In this document: in pieces, positions 33,832 to 43,091 of the stretch | Position numbering within the stretch: position 1 is the stretch's first letter | Layout of the letters: every line of letters begins with the position of its first letter | NCBI GenBank assembly: GCA_023228945.1 | Contig: JALOAI010000018.1 | Coordinates: 62,001 to 126,000 of the forward strand | Length of the DNA stretch: 64,000 nt | Direction of reading: 5' to 3' | Origin: Pigmentiphaga sp. | Lineage (GTDB): Bacteria > Pseudomonadota > Gammaproteobacteria > Burkholderiales > Burkholderiaceae_B | Position numbers and translations under genes: made by a program | Notes under the pieces: generated by a model | The model's input: only the letters and a program-made list of their open reading frames with translations | The model's database searches: none | Told to the model about the DNA's origin: nothing

Positions 33832-36027
33832 ATGGCAGAACGTTCTTTCAAGCAAGAAGTCCGGAAGTTGGGTCTCACGCAGGGCGAAGAGTTCGAGGGC
33901 GAAGGCATCCTGGCCGTCACCAAGGCGTTGTTGCAGTCCGGCGTTGCCTACGTCGGGGGTTATCAAGGCTCCCCGGTGTCGCACCTGATGGATGTGCTGG
34001 CGGATGCGCGCGAAACCCTCGACGAGTTGGGTGTACATTTCGAGAGCAATACCAGCGAGGCGGCGGCGGCGGCGATGTTCGGCGCGTCGGTGCATTATCC
34101 GGTGCGCGGCGCCATCACCTTCAAGTCCACCGTCGGCGCCAACGTCGCCGCCGACGCCCTGTCCAACCTGGCGTCGGGCGGTGTCACCGGCGGTACGCTG
34201 GTGATCCTGGGCGAGGACTACGGCGAAGGTTCCAGCATCATCCAGGAGCGTTCGCACGCTTTCGCCATGAAGTCCCAGATGTGGCTGCTCGATCCCCGGC
34301 CCAACCTGGCCTCGATCGTGGCCGCCGTGGAAAAAAGCTTCGAACTTTCCGAAGTCAGCCATACGCCGGTGATGATGACGCTGCGTGTGCGCGCCTGCCA
34401 TATGCATGGCCGATTCCAGGCCGCCAGCAATCGCAGGCCCGCCATGTCGCTGGCGGAGGCCATGGCGGACCCTCGCCGCGATGTGCAACGCATGGCGCTG
34501 GCGCCCGCCACCTTCCTGCACGAGCACGAGAAGATCGCCGATCGCTGGCCGGCGGCGCAGCGCTTCATCCACGAACAGGGTTTGAACGAGGTATTCGACG
34601 ACGAAGACCGCCGCGCCGATATCGGCCTGATCGTCCAGGGCGGGCTCTACAACACCTTGATGCGCGCGCTCGAGCTCATGGGCCTGGCCGATGTCTTCGG
34701 GCAAGCCGAGATTCCCGTGTATGTGATGAACGTCGTCTATCCGCTGGTGGACGAAGAAGTGCTGGCTTTCTGCCGAGGCAAATCGGCGGTGCTGATGCTG
34801 GAAGAGGGGCAGCCCGAGTTCATCGAGCAGGCCATCCATACCTTGCTTCGGCGCGCAGGCATCGAGACGATGCTGCACGGCAAGGACATGCTGCCTCGTG
34901 CGGGCGAATACACCATCCAGGTATTGCTCAAGGGCCTGCTGAAGTTCCTGGAGCGACACCCCGATCCCGCGGGTGAGCCGGCGCCGGCGTTGCCCGATGG
35001 CGTGGCCAGGATGCTGGCGCCCAAGGTGGTGCCAATTGTGCCGTCAATGCCGGGCGTGCCGCTGGTGGACGTGCCCGAGGTGCAGCCACGGCCGCCGGGC
35101 TTCTGCACCGGATGCCCGGAGCGCCCGATCTTCACGGCGCTGAAAATGGTCGAAGCCGAGATCGGGCGGCATTATGTGAGCGCCGATATCGGGTGCCATC
35201 AGTTTGCCGCGCTACCGCCCTTCAATATCGGCGCCACGTCCATGGGCTATGGCCTGGGCGCGGCGGGCGCGGCGGCCTTCAATGTGTCGAATGCGGCGCG
35301 CCGCACCATCAGCGTGATGGGCGACGGCGGCTTCTGGCACAACGGCCTGACCACCGGCGTGGGCAACGCCGTCTTCAACCGCAACGACAACGTCATCCTG
35401 CTGGTGGACAACGGCTACTCGGCCGCCACGGGCGGGCAGGACATCCTGTCGTCGTACTCTCCGAACGAAAATCAGGTCACCCAGGTACCCATCGAGCAGA
35501 CCGTGCGCGGCGTGGGAGCCAAATGGGTCAGAACGGTATCGCATACTTACGACCTGCAAAGCATGAAATCCGTGCTGCGGGAGGCCCTGACCACCGACGA
35601 GCCCGGTCCGAAGGTCGTCATCGCGCAATCGGAGTGCATGCTGAACAAGCAGCGGCGGATCAAACCGCGTATTCGTGATCGCATACGAAGCGGCAAGCGC
35701 GTGGTGGTGGAACGCTTTGGCGTGGACGCCGATACCTGTACGGGAGATCATTCCTGCATTCGCTTGTCGGGCTGCCCGTCGCTATCGATTCGCGACAATC
35801 CCGATCCGTTGCGCCAGGATCCGGTGGCCACCGTGCTGTCCAGTTGCGTTGGCTGCGGCCTGTGTGGCGAGGTGGCCCATGCCGCCGTACTTTGCCCGTC
35901 GTTCTACCGCACCGAGCTGATCCATCATCCCAGCCGGTGGGAGCGCTGGTACGCCCGCTTGTCGGCCTGGGTGATCCGTCCGCTGCAAAAGCGGCTCTCG
36001 GCAAGGGAGTGGAACCATGCGGGTTGA
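33832..36027 (+). CDS. iorA: Indolepyruvate ferredoxin oxidoreductase, alpha subunit
   Basis: The protein has 731 residues; the start is MAERSFKQEVRKLGLTQGEE at 33832. Domains in order: N-terminal pyrimidine-binding domain (GGYQGSPVSHLMDVL), middle domain, CTGCPERPIF, thiamine-diphosphate motif GDGGFWHNGLTTGVGN...NDNVILLVDN, and a C-terminal ferredoxin domain with CTGDHSCIRLSGCPSL and CVGCGLCGEVAHAAVLCP. It decarboxylates an aryl-2-oxoacid (indolepyruvate, phenylpyruvate) to arylacetyl-CoA, reducing ferredoxin. It overlaps iorB by 11 bases. Oxygen-sensitive enzymes of this class occur in aerobes, but its role here is not proven. Confidence 0.92.
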   Translation: MAERSFKQEVRKLGLTQGEEFEGEGILAVTKALLQSGVAYVGGYQGSPVSHLMDVLADARETLDELGVHFESNTSEAAAAAMFGASVHYPVRGAITFKSTVGANVAADALSNLASGGVTGGTLVILGEDYGEGSSIIQERSHAFAMKSQMWLLDPRPNLASIVAAVEKSFELSEVSHTPVMMTLRVRACHMHGRFQAASNRRPAMSLAEAMADPRRDVQRMALAPATFLHEHEKIADRWPAAQRFIHEQGLNEVFDDEDRRADIGLIVQGGLYNTLMRALELMGLADVFGQAEIPVYVMNVVYPLVDEEVLAFCRGKSAVLMLEEGQPEFIEQAIHTLLRRAGIETMLHGKDMLPRAGEYTIQVLLKGLLKFLERHPDPAGEPAPALPDGVARMLAPKVVPIVPSMPGVPLVDVPEVQPRPPGFCTGCPERPIFTALKMVEAEIGRHYVSADIGCHQFAALPPFNIGATSMGYGLGAAGAAAFNVSNAARRTISVMGDGGFWHNGLTTGVGNAVFNRNDNVILLVDNGYSAATGGQDILSSYSPNENQVTQVPIEQTVRGVGAKWVRTVSHTYDLQSMKSVLREALTTDEPGPKVVIAQSECMLNKQRRIKPRIRDRIRSGKRVVVERFGVDADTCTGDHSCIRLSGCPSLSIRDNPDPLRQDPVATVLSSCVGCGLCGEVAHAAVLCPSFYRTELIHHPSRWERWYARLSAWVIRPLQKRLSAREWNHAG

Positions 36028-37531
36028 TGCCACGACGCGGCCACTGAAGATCGCCATCCTCGCCATGGGCGGCGAGGGAGGCGGCGTGCTGGCCGATTGG
36101 ATCGTCCAGTGTGCGGAGCGCCAGGGATACTACGCGCAGTCGACGTCGGTGCCCGGCGTGGCGCAACGCACCGGGGCCACGATCTATTACGTGGAAGTCC
36201 TGGCCGTGGCGCGGGACTCACGCCAACCCATATTCGGCCTGATGCCCACGCCGGGCGATGTGGACGTGGTAATCGCTTCGGAACTCATGGAATGCGGCCG
36301 CGCGGTGCAGCGGGGGCTGGTCACGCCCGACCGGACGCTGCTCATCGCCTCCCGCAATCGAGTCTACACCCTCACCGAGAAGGCGACACCGGGCGATGGG
36401 CGGATCGACGCCGAGCGTATCCTGGAGCAGGCGCGCCAGTCGGCGCGCCTCATGGTGTGCCGAGATTTTTCCAGCCTGGCCGAACGCCACCGAAGCGTCA
36501 TTAGCGCTACCTTGTTCGGCGCCTTTGCCGCGTCGGGCGTTGCCCCCTGGGATCGTGCGGCGTGTGAGCAGGCCATCCGGGAAGGCGGGATCGGCGTGGA
36601 AGCCAGCCTGGCCGCATTCGGTGCGGGCTTCGAGGCGTATCGTGATGAAGCCGCATCGGCCGCCGCCGCCGTATCGCCGCCGGAGCCGCCGGCCGAGCTG
36701 CGCCCCATCCTGGATCGCGTCCGGGCGGAGTTTCCGCCGCAGGCCGCGGAAGTCCTGGAGGCTGGTGTCGCCAAGACCGCCAATTATCAAGACGCCGCCT
36801 ATGCCGCGCTTTTGCTGAAGCGTTTGGAGCCGATTCGCGACCTCGAGGCCAGCCGCAATGATCCGCAGGCCACGCTACTGCGAGAAACCGCGCGGTACCT
36901 GGCCTTATGGATGACCTACGAAGACACCATCCGCGTCGCGCAACTGAAGATGCGTGCCGGACGCTTCGGCAGAATCCACGACGATGTGGGTGGGCAAGAG
37001 AGCCAACTCGTCCACATTCATGAGTATTTTCATCCGCGGCCCCAGGAGATTGCGGATGTTTTGCCGGCGCCTGCCGGGCGCTGGCTGCTGCGTTCGTCGT
37101 GGCTGCGCCCGCTGCTCTCGCGCCTGACACGCAGGGGCAGGGTGATCCGGACTTCCTCCTTGGGTGGTTTTCTGCTGCTCTACGCGGTGTATTCCCTGAG
37201 GGGTCTGCGCCGCCATTCGCTGCGCTTCGAGCGTGAAGCACAAGAGATACAGGAATGGCTCGACTTGCTGGCACGTACCGCCGCGGTGGATTACCGCCTT
37301 GCCTGCGAGCTCGCGGAATGTCCCCGCTTGATCAAGGGCTATGGCGACACTTATGAACGCGGCCTGGAGCACTATCGGCTGATCCTACAGCACCTGCCCT
37401 TCTTGAAGGGTGCAAGGGCCTCGACAACGATACGAGAATGGCGTCAAGCGGCGCTGGGCGACGAAACGGGCGCCCGGCTCAGGAGTCTGTTGGCATCGGT
37501 GTCGTCGCCTACGGCGCCGAGTGGTTCATAA
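36017..37531 (+). CDS. iorB: Indolepyruvate ferredoxin oxidoreductase, beta subunit with C-terminal extension
   Basis: The protein has 504 residues, starting inside iorA. Residues 10-200 are the oxidoreductase gamma-type domain (AILAMGGEGGGVLADWIV, SVPGVAQRTGATIYYVEV). Archaeal IorB ends there at about 200 residues. The remaining 300 residues are a mainly helical extension of the DUF6537 type (TANYQDAAYAALLLKRLEPI, and VIRTSSLGGFLLLYAVYSL near the end), which in other proteobacteria is the C-terminus of fused IorAB proteins. So this is a split form of that large enzyme. Confidence 0.9.
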   Translation: MRVDATTRPLKIAILAMGGEGGGVLADWIVQCAERQGYYAQSTSVPGVAQRTGATIYYVEVLAVARDSRQPIFGLMPTPGDVDVVIASELMECGRAVQRGLVTPDRTLLIASRNRVYTLTEKATPGDGRIDAERILEQARQSARLMVCRDFSSLAERHRSVISATLFGAFAASGVAPWDRAACEQAIREGGIGVEASLAAFGAGFEAYRDEAASAAAAVSPPEPPAELRPILDRVRAEFPPQAAEVLEAGVAKTANYQDAAYAALLLKRLEPIRDLEASRNDPQATLLRETARYLALWMTYEDTIRVAQLKMRAGRFGRIHDDVGGQESQLVHIHEYFHPRPQEIADVLPAPAGRWLLRSSWLRPLLSRLTRRGRVIRTSSLGGFLLLYAVYSLRGLRRHSLRFEREAQEIQEWLDLLARTAAVDYRLACELAECPRLIKGYGDTYERGLEHYRLILQHLPFLKGARASTTIREWRQAALGDETGARLRSLLASVSSPTAPSGS

Positions 37532-37558
37532 AGGGCGATCGAGGAAGGAGAGGAAACC

Positions 37559-38545
37559 ATGAGAAAGTATGTACAAAATGGCGTTCATCGGTGGATGGCA
37601 GCCTGCTTTGCGGGCGGCCTGCTGGTGGCGTCGCCCGCCAGCGCAAAGGATTTTCCGGCCGGCAAGCCGGTGACGATCATCGTTCCGTTTGCGCCGGGTG
37701 GCGGCACGGACATCTTGTCGCGCATGGTGAGCGAAGAGCTGGCCAAGAACTTGTCGGTGCCGGTGCTGGTGGAAAACCGGCCAGGCGGCAACACGCTGAT
37801 CGCCGCGCAATCGGTGGCCCGCGCGGCGCCCGATGGCCACACCATCCTCACCGCCATCAGCTCGACGATGACGATGAACCCGCACTTGTACAGCAAGCTG
37901 CCCTACGAACCCAAGAAGGACTTTGCGCCGGTCACGCTCGCGTCGTCCATGCCATTGGTCCTGGCGGTCAACCCCGAGTTTCCGGCCAAGTCGCTGCGGG
38001 AGCTGACTGCTCTGCTGGCGCAGAATCCCGGCAAGTACTCCTATGCCTACGGCGCCATTCCCGCCCAGGTGCTGGGCGAGCTATACCGGCAAAAGACGGG
38101 CGTGGAAATCCAGGGCATCTCCTACAACGGAAGTTCGCCGGCACAGAATGACGTCATGGGCGGACACGTGCCGATCATCGTCGACGCGCTGACTCCGGCG
38201 CTTTCGCTGCTGAAGTCGGATCGCCTGCGGCCCATTGCGGTGTCTTCGGCGAAGCGCTCGGCCGCGCTGCCCGATACTCCTTCGCTCAGCGAGGCGGGTC
38301 TGGAGGGCGTTGATATTGCCGACTGGACGGGATTCTTCGTGCCCGCCGGGACTCCGCAAAGCACCATCGACAAGCTGCACGCCGCGTTCTCGGCGGCCTT
38401 GAACACGCCCAAGATACGAAACCAGTTGGAATCGCTGGGGCAAACCGTGTACGCGGCGGACGGAAAAACCCTCGCGGAATGGATAGACCGCGACTACGCG
38501 GTTTACGGCGAGGTGATTCGTGACGCGGGGATCAAGATCGATTGA
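37559..38545 (+). CDS. Bug/TctC-type periplasmic solute receptor (intact member of a tandem pair)
   Basis: The protein has 328 residues, 27 bases after iorB, with GGAGAGGAAA before the ATG. Signal peptide ends LLVASPASA. Motifs are VTIIVPFAPGGGTDILSRM, VLVENRPGGNTLIAAQSVA, YAYGAIPAQVLGELY and ISYNGSSPAQNDVMGGHVP. It is probably translated with iorAB, so its ligand may be an aromatic 2-oxoacid, amino acid derivative or arylacetate. A decayed copy follows at 38674. Confidence 0.9.
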   Translation: MRKYVQNGVHRWMAACFAGGLLVASPASAKDFPAGKPVTIIVPFAPGGGTDILSRMVSEELAKNLSVPVLVENRPGGNTLIAAQSVARAAPDGHTILTAISSTMTMNPHLYSKLPYEPKKDFAPVTLASSMPLVLAVNPEFPAKSLRELTALLAQNPGKYSYAYGAIPAQVLGELYRQKTGVEIQGISYNGSSPAQNDVMGGHVPIIVDALTPALSLLKSDRLRPIAVSSAKRSAALPDTPSLSEAGLEGVDIADWTGFFVPAGTPQSTIDKLHAAFSAALNTPKIRNQLESLGQTVYAADGKTLAEWIDRDYAVYGEVIRDAGIKID

Positions 38546-38673
38546 AGGCCTTATCGGCAACACGGCCCGAGGTCGGGCGAACGTCGGCGGCAGCTTTTCG
38601 ATCTCGCTTCTCTCGGCTGCGATGATTCGCTCGAACATCAACGGCTCTAACAACTTACAGGTGATGGAAAACC

Positions 38674-39453
38674 ATGCGATACAAAATGGGTGGACTACTG
38701 GCGACTCTAGTCGTTGGAATTGCGTCGAACTCTCCGGCGCTGGCCGAGCAGAGCTTTCCATCAAAGCCGGTCACGATCGTGGTGCCTTTTGCGCCGGGAG
38801 GCGGAGCGGACATTCTGGCGCGCCTGATCAGCCAGGACGTTGCCAAAAACCTGGAGGTTCCGGTGCTCGTGGAGAACCGGCCCGGCGGCGGAACCCTGAT
38901 TGCCGCGCAAGCTGTCGCAAGAGCCAAACCCGATGGCTATACGGTGCTGACGGCGGTCAGTGCCACGATGGTCATGAACCCGCACCTCTATGCCGACCTG
39001 CCTTATGATCCCAAAAAGGATTTCACTCCCGTGACGCTGGCGTCGTCGATGCCCATGGTGATCGCAGTGAATCCCGAGTTTCCGGCCAAGTCGTTGAAGG
39101 AGCTAACCGACCATATTCAGCGCAATCCGGGGCAGATTTCCTATGCTTATGGCGCGACGGGCGGGCAGATCGTTGGCGAGCTGTATCGAGATCGAGCGGG
39201 GCTGGACGTGCAAGGGATCGACGTCGGCGGCTGGGCGGGATTCGCCGTACCGGCCGGCACGCCACAGCAGGTTATCGACAGATTGCACGAAGCTTTCCAG
39301 ATCGCTTTAAGCTCGCCGGAGATACGATCGAAGCTGGAATCCTTGGGCCAAACGGTATAGGCGTCGGACGGCGAAGCCTTTAAGGCGCGTATCGATCGTG
39401 ATTACGACCTCTTTGGCGAAGTCATTCGCAGTGCGGGCATCAGGATCGATTAA
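38674..39453 (+). pseudogene. Decayed tandem copy of the Bug receptor gene
   Basis: The first 228 codons read as a Bug receptor closely like the one at 37559 (VTIVVPFAPGGGADILARL, VLVENRPGGGTLIAAQAVA, TLASSMPMVIAVNPEFPAKS). Two lesions are visible. After LDVQGI the copy jumps to DVGGWAGFAVPAGTPQ, an in-frame loss of 64 codons covering the second ligand lobe. At 39358-39360 a TAG stands where the intact copy has a Tyr codon (QTVYAADG), after which the same frame continues ASDGEAFKARIDRDY to the original TAA at 39451. The product would lack part of the binding site and the C-terminus. Confidence 0.9.
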
Positions 39454-39504
39454 AAGCACGGTTTCGAGAACCGGTGTGGCTCCAAACAGGTAACTGATGT
39501 TGGC

Positions 39505-41478
39505 TTATGCCACCGGCGGCAGATCCTCCGGTCCCGCAATCCAGCCCAGCACCGCCGAGGCCGCCAGCACCCTCGGGTTGGCCAGGTACACGTCGCCCGC
39601 GCCCATGCGGCCGGGCATGTTGCGATTGGTGGCCGAGATTGCGGTCTGCCCTTGCGCCGGCCCGCCGGGGCCAGCGTTGACGCAGGCCCCGCAGCTTGGC
39701 TCGGTGATCACGTTCACGCCGGCGGCAACGAGAATATCGTGCAGCCCTCCTTGCAGGGCGGCCTCGCGCACGGTGTGCGAGCCGTACTGGACATAGGTCG
39801 GAATGCGCACCTGGCGTTGCTCCAGAACCTCGGCATACTGACGGATGCTGCCCAAGTCGCCGGCCGTGCAGGAGCCGCCATAGGCGATGTCCAGGGGTGT
39901 GCCGCGCACCTCGCTGATGGGTACGCCATTGCCGGGATGCCCCGGCTTGGCCACCAGGGTTTCGATGATGTCCAGATCCACGGTCAGGCGATGGTCGTAG
40001 CGGGCGTCGGGATCGGGCCATACGCAGCGCGATTCGATCTCCGCCCGCGGCAGCCCGCGCTGCCGCGCCAGGGCGTCGAGCATCGCCGGCGTCGGCTCGC
40101 AGATCGCGGTGAGAGCATTGCACTCGACGGCCATGTTGGCGAGGACGGCTTGTTCTTCGAAGGGCAGAGTGGCCAGCCCCGGTCCGCCGAACTCCATGAC
40201 TTTGCCGGTAAAGATGCTGCTGCGCCGTCCGACGCCGGCCAGATGGAGTATCACGTCTTTGGCGGTGCAGGAGCCGCGGAGCGAGCCTCGCAGCTCGATC
40301 CGCACCGAGGCCGGAACCCGGGCCAGCAGGCGGTTCCACTCCCAAACGCCGGCGATCTCGCTGTTGCCGATACCGTAGGCCAGGGCGTTGAGCGCACCGG
40401 CCGAACAGGTATGCGAGTCGGTGCCAACAATAGTTTGGCCGGGTAAGCCGATACGCTCGCGCACCACGGTATGACAGATGCCTTGCGCGCTGCCATCGGT
40501 TTGGGCGTGCCAATGGATGCCGGTACGCTGGGCAAACTCGGCTTGCGCCGTGCGCAGATCGTGAATGCCCGCCAGCGCCTCCGGCGTCACGCCGGCCTGC
40601 TGATGGGCGAGGCCGAGGTGATCGGGAAAGGCATGAATCTTGTTCGGGCTCGCGACGCGTACCGGCCGCCCCAGCGCCAGCTCGGCGCTGGAGGCGGCGA
40701 TCGCGGTGGCGTAATCGTGCGAGAACGCGACATCGACTTCAAGGATGCCGGCATCACCCGGCCGCACCGCGCCGTGCCGGGTGCGCATGTGGCGGGCCAT
40801 GATGCGTTCGGCGATGGTCATGGCACGGTGCGGGGTGGCGATGCGCGCCACGCTATCGGGATTGGCATCCAGCGCCCGCAAGTAGGCCAGCAGACCGCCG
40901 GCGCGCAGTACCGCGACCGAGAGGGCGTCCCAATCCGCCACGACCTCATCGAAGTCGATCCATTCGCCCCGGGCCAGCCTGCGCGCCAAGCCCTCGTCGG
41001 TGAGCGGGATCATCCCGTTGTTGATCAAATTCTGGCGGTGGATGGGCGCGATCGATGGCGCAAAGATCGCTCCGATGCCGGCCTGCAGCAAGGCCAGGGC
41101 GGCGACTTCGCGAGAACTGCCTTCGCCCCATCCGGGGCCGGCCAGGATCAGGCCGAAGCCGCCGGCCCGCAACTCGCCGGGTTCGATATAAGCGCCATTG
41201 CCCAACGACCGCAGGACGCGCTCGCCCAGGCGATGATCGTAGTAGTAGCAATCCGGATTGGCCTTGATGATGGCGTCGGTGGACACATGACTGAACAATT
41301 CCGCTAGCCCGGGCTCGGGTTCGAGGCGAGCGCCGGTCAGTTGCCGCCGGACGCGAGCGGCGTCTTGAGTCAGGAACAGCGCACGGCCATCGAGCCGCAG
41401 GCGCAGAGGGTTCCGGCCGTCGTCCAGGGACAGGGTGATGCGGCCGATCGATCGGCTCTTGGGGCAGGGATTCGTCAT
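39505..41478 (-). CDS. Single-chain aconitase-family hydro-lyase, small domain first
   Basis: The protein has 657 residues; the start at 41478 (MTNPCPKSRSIGR) is preferred over an extension to 41568. Residues 1 to about 200 are the swivelling (LeuD-like) domain with GPGWGEGSSREVAALALLQA. Residues 215-657 are the catalytic (LeuC-like) domain: VGTDSHTCSAGALNAL gives cluster ligand Cys358, and EPSCGACVNAGPG gives Cys596 and Cys599. Normal aconitases carry the swivel domain last, and isopropylmalate dehydratases carry it as a separate protein. It probably isomerises or dehydrates a hydroxy-dicarboxylate or tricarboxylate; it is divergent from a CoA-transferase gene. Confidence 0.85.
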   Translation of the reverse strand: MTNPCPKSRSIGRITLSLDDGRNPLRLRLDGRALFLTQDAARVRRQLTGARLEPEPGLAELFSHVSTDAIIKANPDCYYYDHRLGERVLRSLGNGAYIEPGELRAGGFGLILAGPGWGEGSSREVAALALLQAGIGAIFAPSIAPIHRQNLINNGMIPLTDEGLARRLARGEWIDFDEVVADWDALSVAVLRAGGLLAYLRALDANPDSVARIATPHRAMTIAERIMARHMRTRHGAVRPGDAGILEVDVAFSHDYATAIAASSAELALGRPVRVASPNKIHAFPDHLGLAHQQAGVTPEALAGIHDLRTAQAEFAQRTGIHWHAQTDGSAQGICHTVVRERIGLPGQTIVGTDSHTCSAGALNALAYGIGNSEIAGVWEWNRLLARVPASVRIELRGSLRGSCTAKDVILHLAGVGRRSSIFTGKVMEFGGPGLATLPFEEQAVLANMAVECNALTAICEPTPAMLDALARQRGLPRAEIESRCVWPDPDARYDHRLTVDLDIIETLVAKPGHPGNGVPISEVRGTPLDIAYGGSCTAGDLGSIRQYAEVLEQRQVRIPTYVQYGSHTVREAALQGGLHDILVAAGVNVITEPSCGACVNAGPGGPAQGQTAISATNRNMPGRMGAGDVYLANPRVLAASAVLGWIAGPEDLPPVA

Positions 41479-41618
41479 CGAGGTCTCGCAAATCGGATGG
41501 CGGGGTCGTCCCGGATGACGCCGGGATACCGGATTTTGGCGCCTGAACGGCGACGAGGCATACGACATACCTTAAGACAGGGAGTGCGCGGGGACCAGTG
41601 ATGTTTGATCGCTTTAAT

Positions 41619-41635
41619 GTTTCCTAAACGGAAAC
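41619..41635. promoter_or_regulatory. Operator-like palindrome 1, aconitase/CoA-transferase gap
   Basis: GTTTCC-TAAAC-GGAAAC is a perfect inverted repeat. A second TTCC-N5-GGAA site lies at 41662-41674, 41 bases away centre to centre, which is about four helical turns. Confidence 0.5.
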
Positions 41636-41661
41636 TCAAGGCTTCCGGATAATCACTAGAG

Positions 41662-41674
41662 TTCCTTTAGGGAA
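41662..41674. promoter_or_regulatory. Operator-like palindrome 2, aconitase/CoA-transferase gap
   Basis: TTCC-TTTAG-GGAA has the same half-sites and spacing as the palindrome at 41619. Together they suggest one dimeric regulator binding twice on the same DNA face between the divergent genes. Confidence 0.45.
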
Positions 41675-41776
41675 TGTCAGATACTGGCCTCCATTCGTGC
41701 TGAGCAGCGGTCCAGAGCGCTCAATCCCCTGGGCCGCCATGATCGCAGCTCACTGTCATCATTCCGGGAGACCGTC

Positions 41777-42931
41777 TTGACATCCGTTGTCGCCGAATCG
41801 AATGGCTTGCCCCTGAGCGGGCTCCGCGTGATCGAGTTTTCCCACATGGTCATGGGTCCGACCTGCGGCATGATCCTTGCGGATCTCGGCGCGGAGGTCA
41901 TCAAAGTGGAGCCGCCCGAAGGCGATCGCACCCGCGCCTTGCCCGGCTTGGGCCAGGGTTTCTTTCGGGCCTTCAATCGCAACAAAAAAAGCGTCACGAT
42001 CGATCTGCAGAGCGAGGAGGGGCAGGCTCGGGCCCGGGCGCTGCTGGGTACGGCCGATGTGCTGCTGGAGAATTTCCGTCCCGGCCTGATGTCTCGCTGG
42101 GGTTTGGGTTATGCCGATTTGTCGGAACTTTATCCAAAGCTCATTTATGTTTCGCATAAAGGCTTCTTGCCCGGGCCCTATGAAGATCGGCTGGCGCTGG
42201 ATGAGGTGGTGCAGAACATGGCCGGACTGACCTATATGACCGGTCCGGTGGGAATGCCGTTGCGCGCCGGCTCCTCGGTCAACGACATCATGGGCGGCAT
42301 GTTCGGCGCCATCGGCGTACTGGCCGCGTTGCGCGAGCGCGAGCGCACCGGCAAAGGACAGGAAATCCAGAGCGCCCTGTTCGAGAACTGCTGTCTGTTG
42401 ATGGCCCAGCATCTGCAGCAGCATCTCATTACCGGCGAGACCGTGCCGCCCTTGCCTTCGCGCACCTCGGCCTGGGGCGTCTACGATATTTTCACGCTGG
42501 CCGAAGGGCGCCAGCTGTTCATCGGCGCGGTGAGCGACAAGCAGTTCCAGGCTTTGTGCGAAGTGCTGGGGCGGCCCGACCTGGACGCGGATCCCGCTTA
42601 TGCCGGCAACACGGCCCGGGTGGCGGCGCGCGAGCGCTTGCTGCCGCAACTGGCGGCCAGCCTCGCGGCCCGCGACGCCGCCGAGCTTACGGCGGCCCTG
42701 GAAGCGGCGGGCGTGCCGTTCGCCGAAGTCTCTCGCCCGGAAGACCTGGCGACCGATCCTCATTTACTGGCCAGCGGCGGCCTGGTGCCGCTGCGGACTG
42801 AGGACGGTGACGACACCCTCGCCGTGTTGTTGCCGCTGCTGATGGGCGGCCGCCGTCCGGGCGTGCGGTATCCGCTGCCCAAGGCTGGCGAGCATAACGC
42901 CGAAATTCTGGGACGCCTGTCCCGGACTTGA
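41777..42931 (+). CDS. Class III CoA-transferase (CaiB/BaiF)
   Basis: The protein has 384 residues from a TTG start at 41777, supported by GGGAG 6 bases upstream and by MTSVVAESNGLPLSGLRVIE aligning with the family start; no suitable ATG exists. The CoA-binding region ADLGAEVIKVEPPEGD and FNRNKKSVTIDL are typical. The catalytic Asp is Asp142 in RLALDEVVQNMAG. It moves CoA between an acyl-CoA, often succinyl-CoA, and a carboxylic acid. It faces an aconitase-family gene and is followed by a Bug gene, which suggests a di- or tricarboxylate substrate. Confidence 0.88.
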   Translation: MTSVVAESNGLPLSGLRVIEFSHMVMGPTCGMILADLGAEVIKVEPPEGDRTRALPGLGQGFFRAFNRNKKSVTIDLQSEEGQARARALLGTADVLLENFRPGLMSRWGLGYADLSELYPKLIYVSHKGFLPGPYEDRLALDEVVQNMAGLTYMTGPVGMPLRAGSSVNDIMGGMFGAIGVLAALRERERTGKGQEIQSALFENCCLLMAQHLQQHLITGETVPPLPSRTSAWGVYDIFTLAEGRQLFIGAVSDKQFQALCEVLGRPDLDADPAYAGNTARVAARERLLPQLAASLAARDAAELTAALEAAGVPFAEVSRPEDLATDPHLLASGGLVPLRTEDGDDTLAVLLPLLMGGRRPGVRYPLPKAGEHNAEILGRLSRT

Positions 42932-43091
42932 AACCGAAGCGCATTCCTACGCCAAGGCGGTTCGGGTCGCGAGCATGCCATGCTGGTTCGGCTGTGCTTA
43001 CCCGCGGGAGCGGCTTGGCCGAACCGTCTTGGCCTCCAACTCGGGTTTTTTCAATGTCATCAACCTGCATCATTCATCGGGAGACACAGCA

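Noticed and set aside
42985..43025. Inverted repeat GGTTCGGC/GCCGAACC ahead of the Bug gene
   Set aside because: The 25-base loop is long, no T run follows, and there is no regulator logic; it may be chance in GC-rich DNA.
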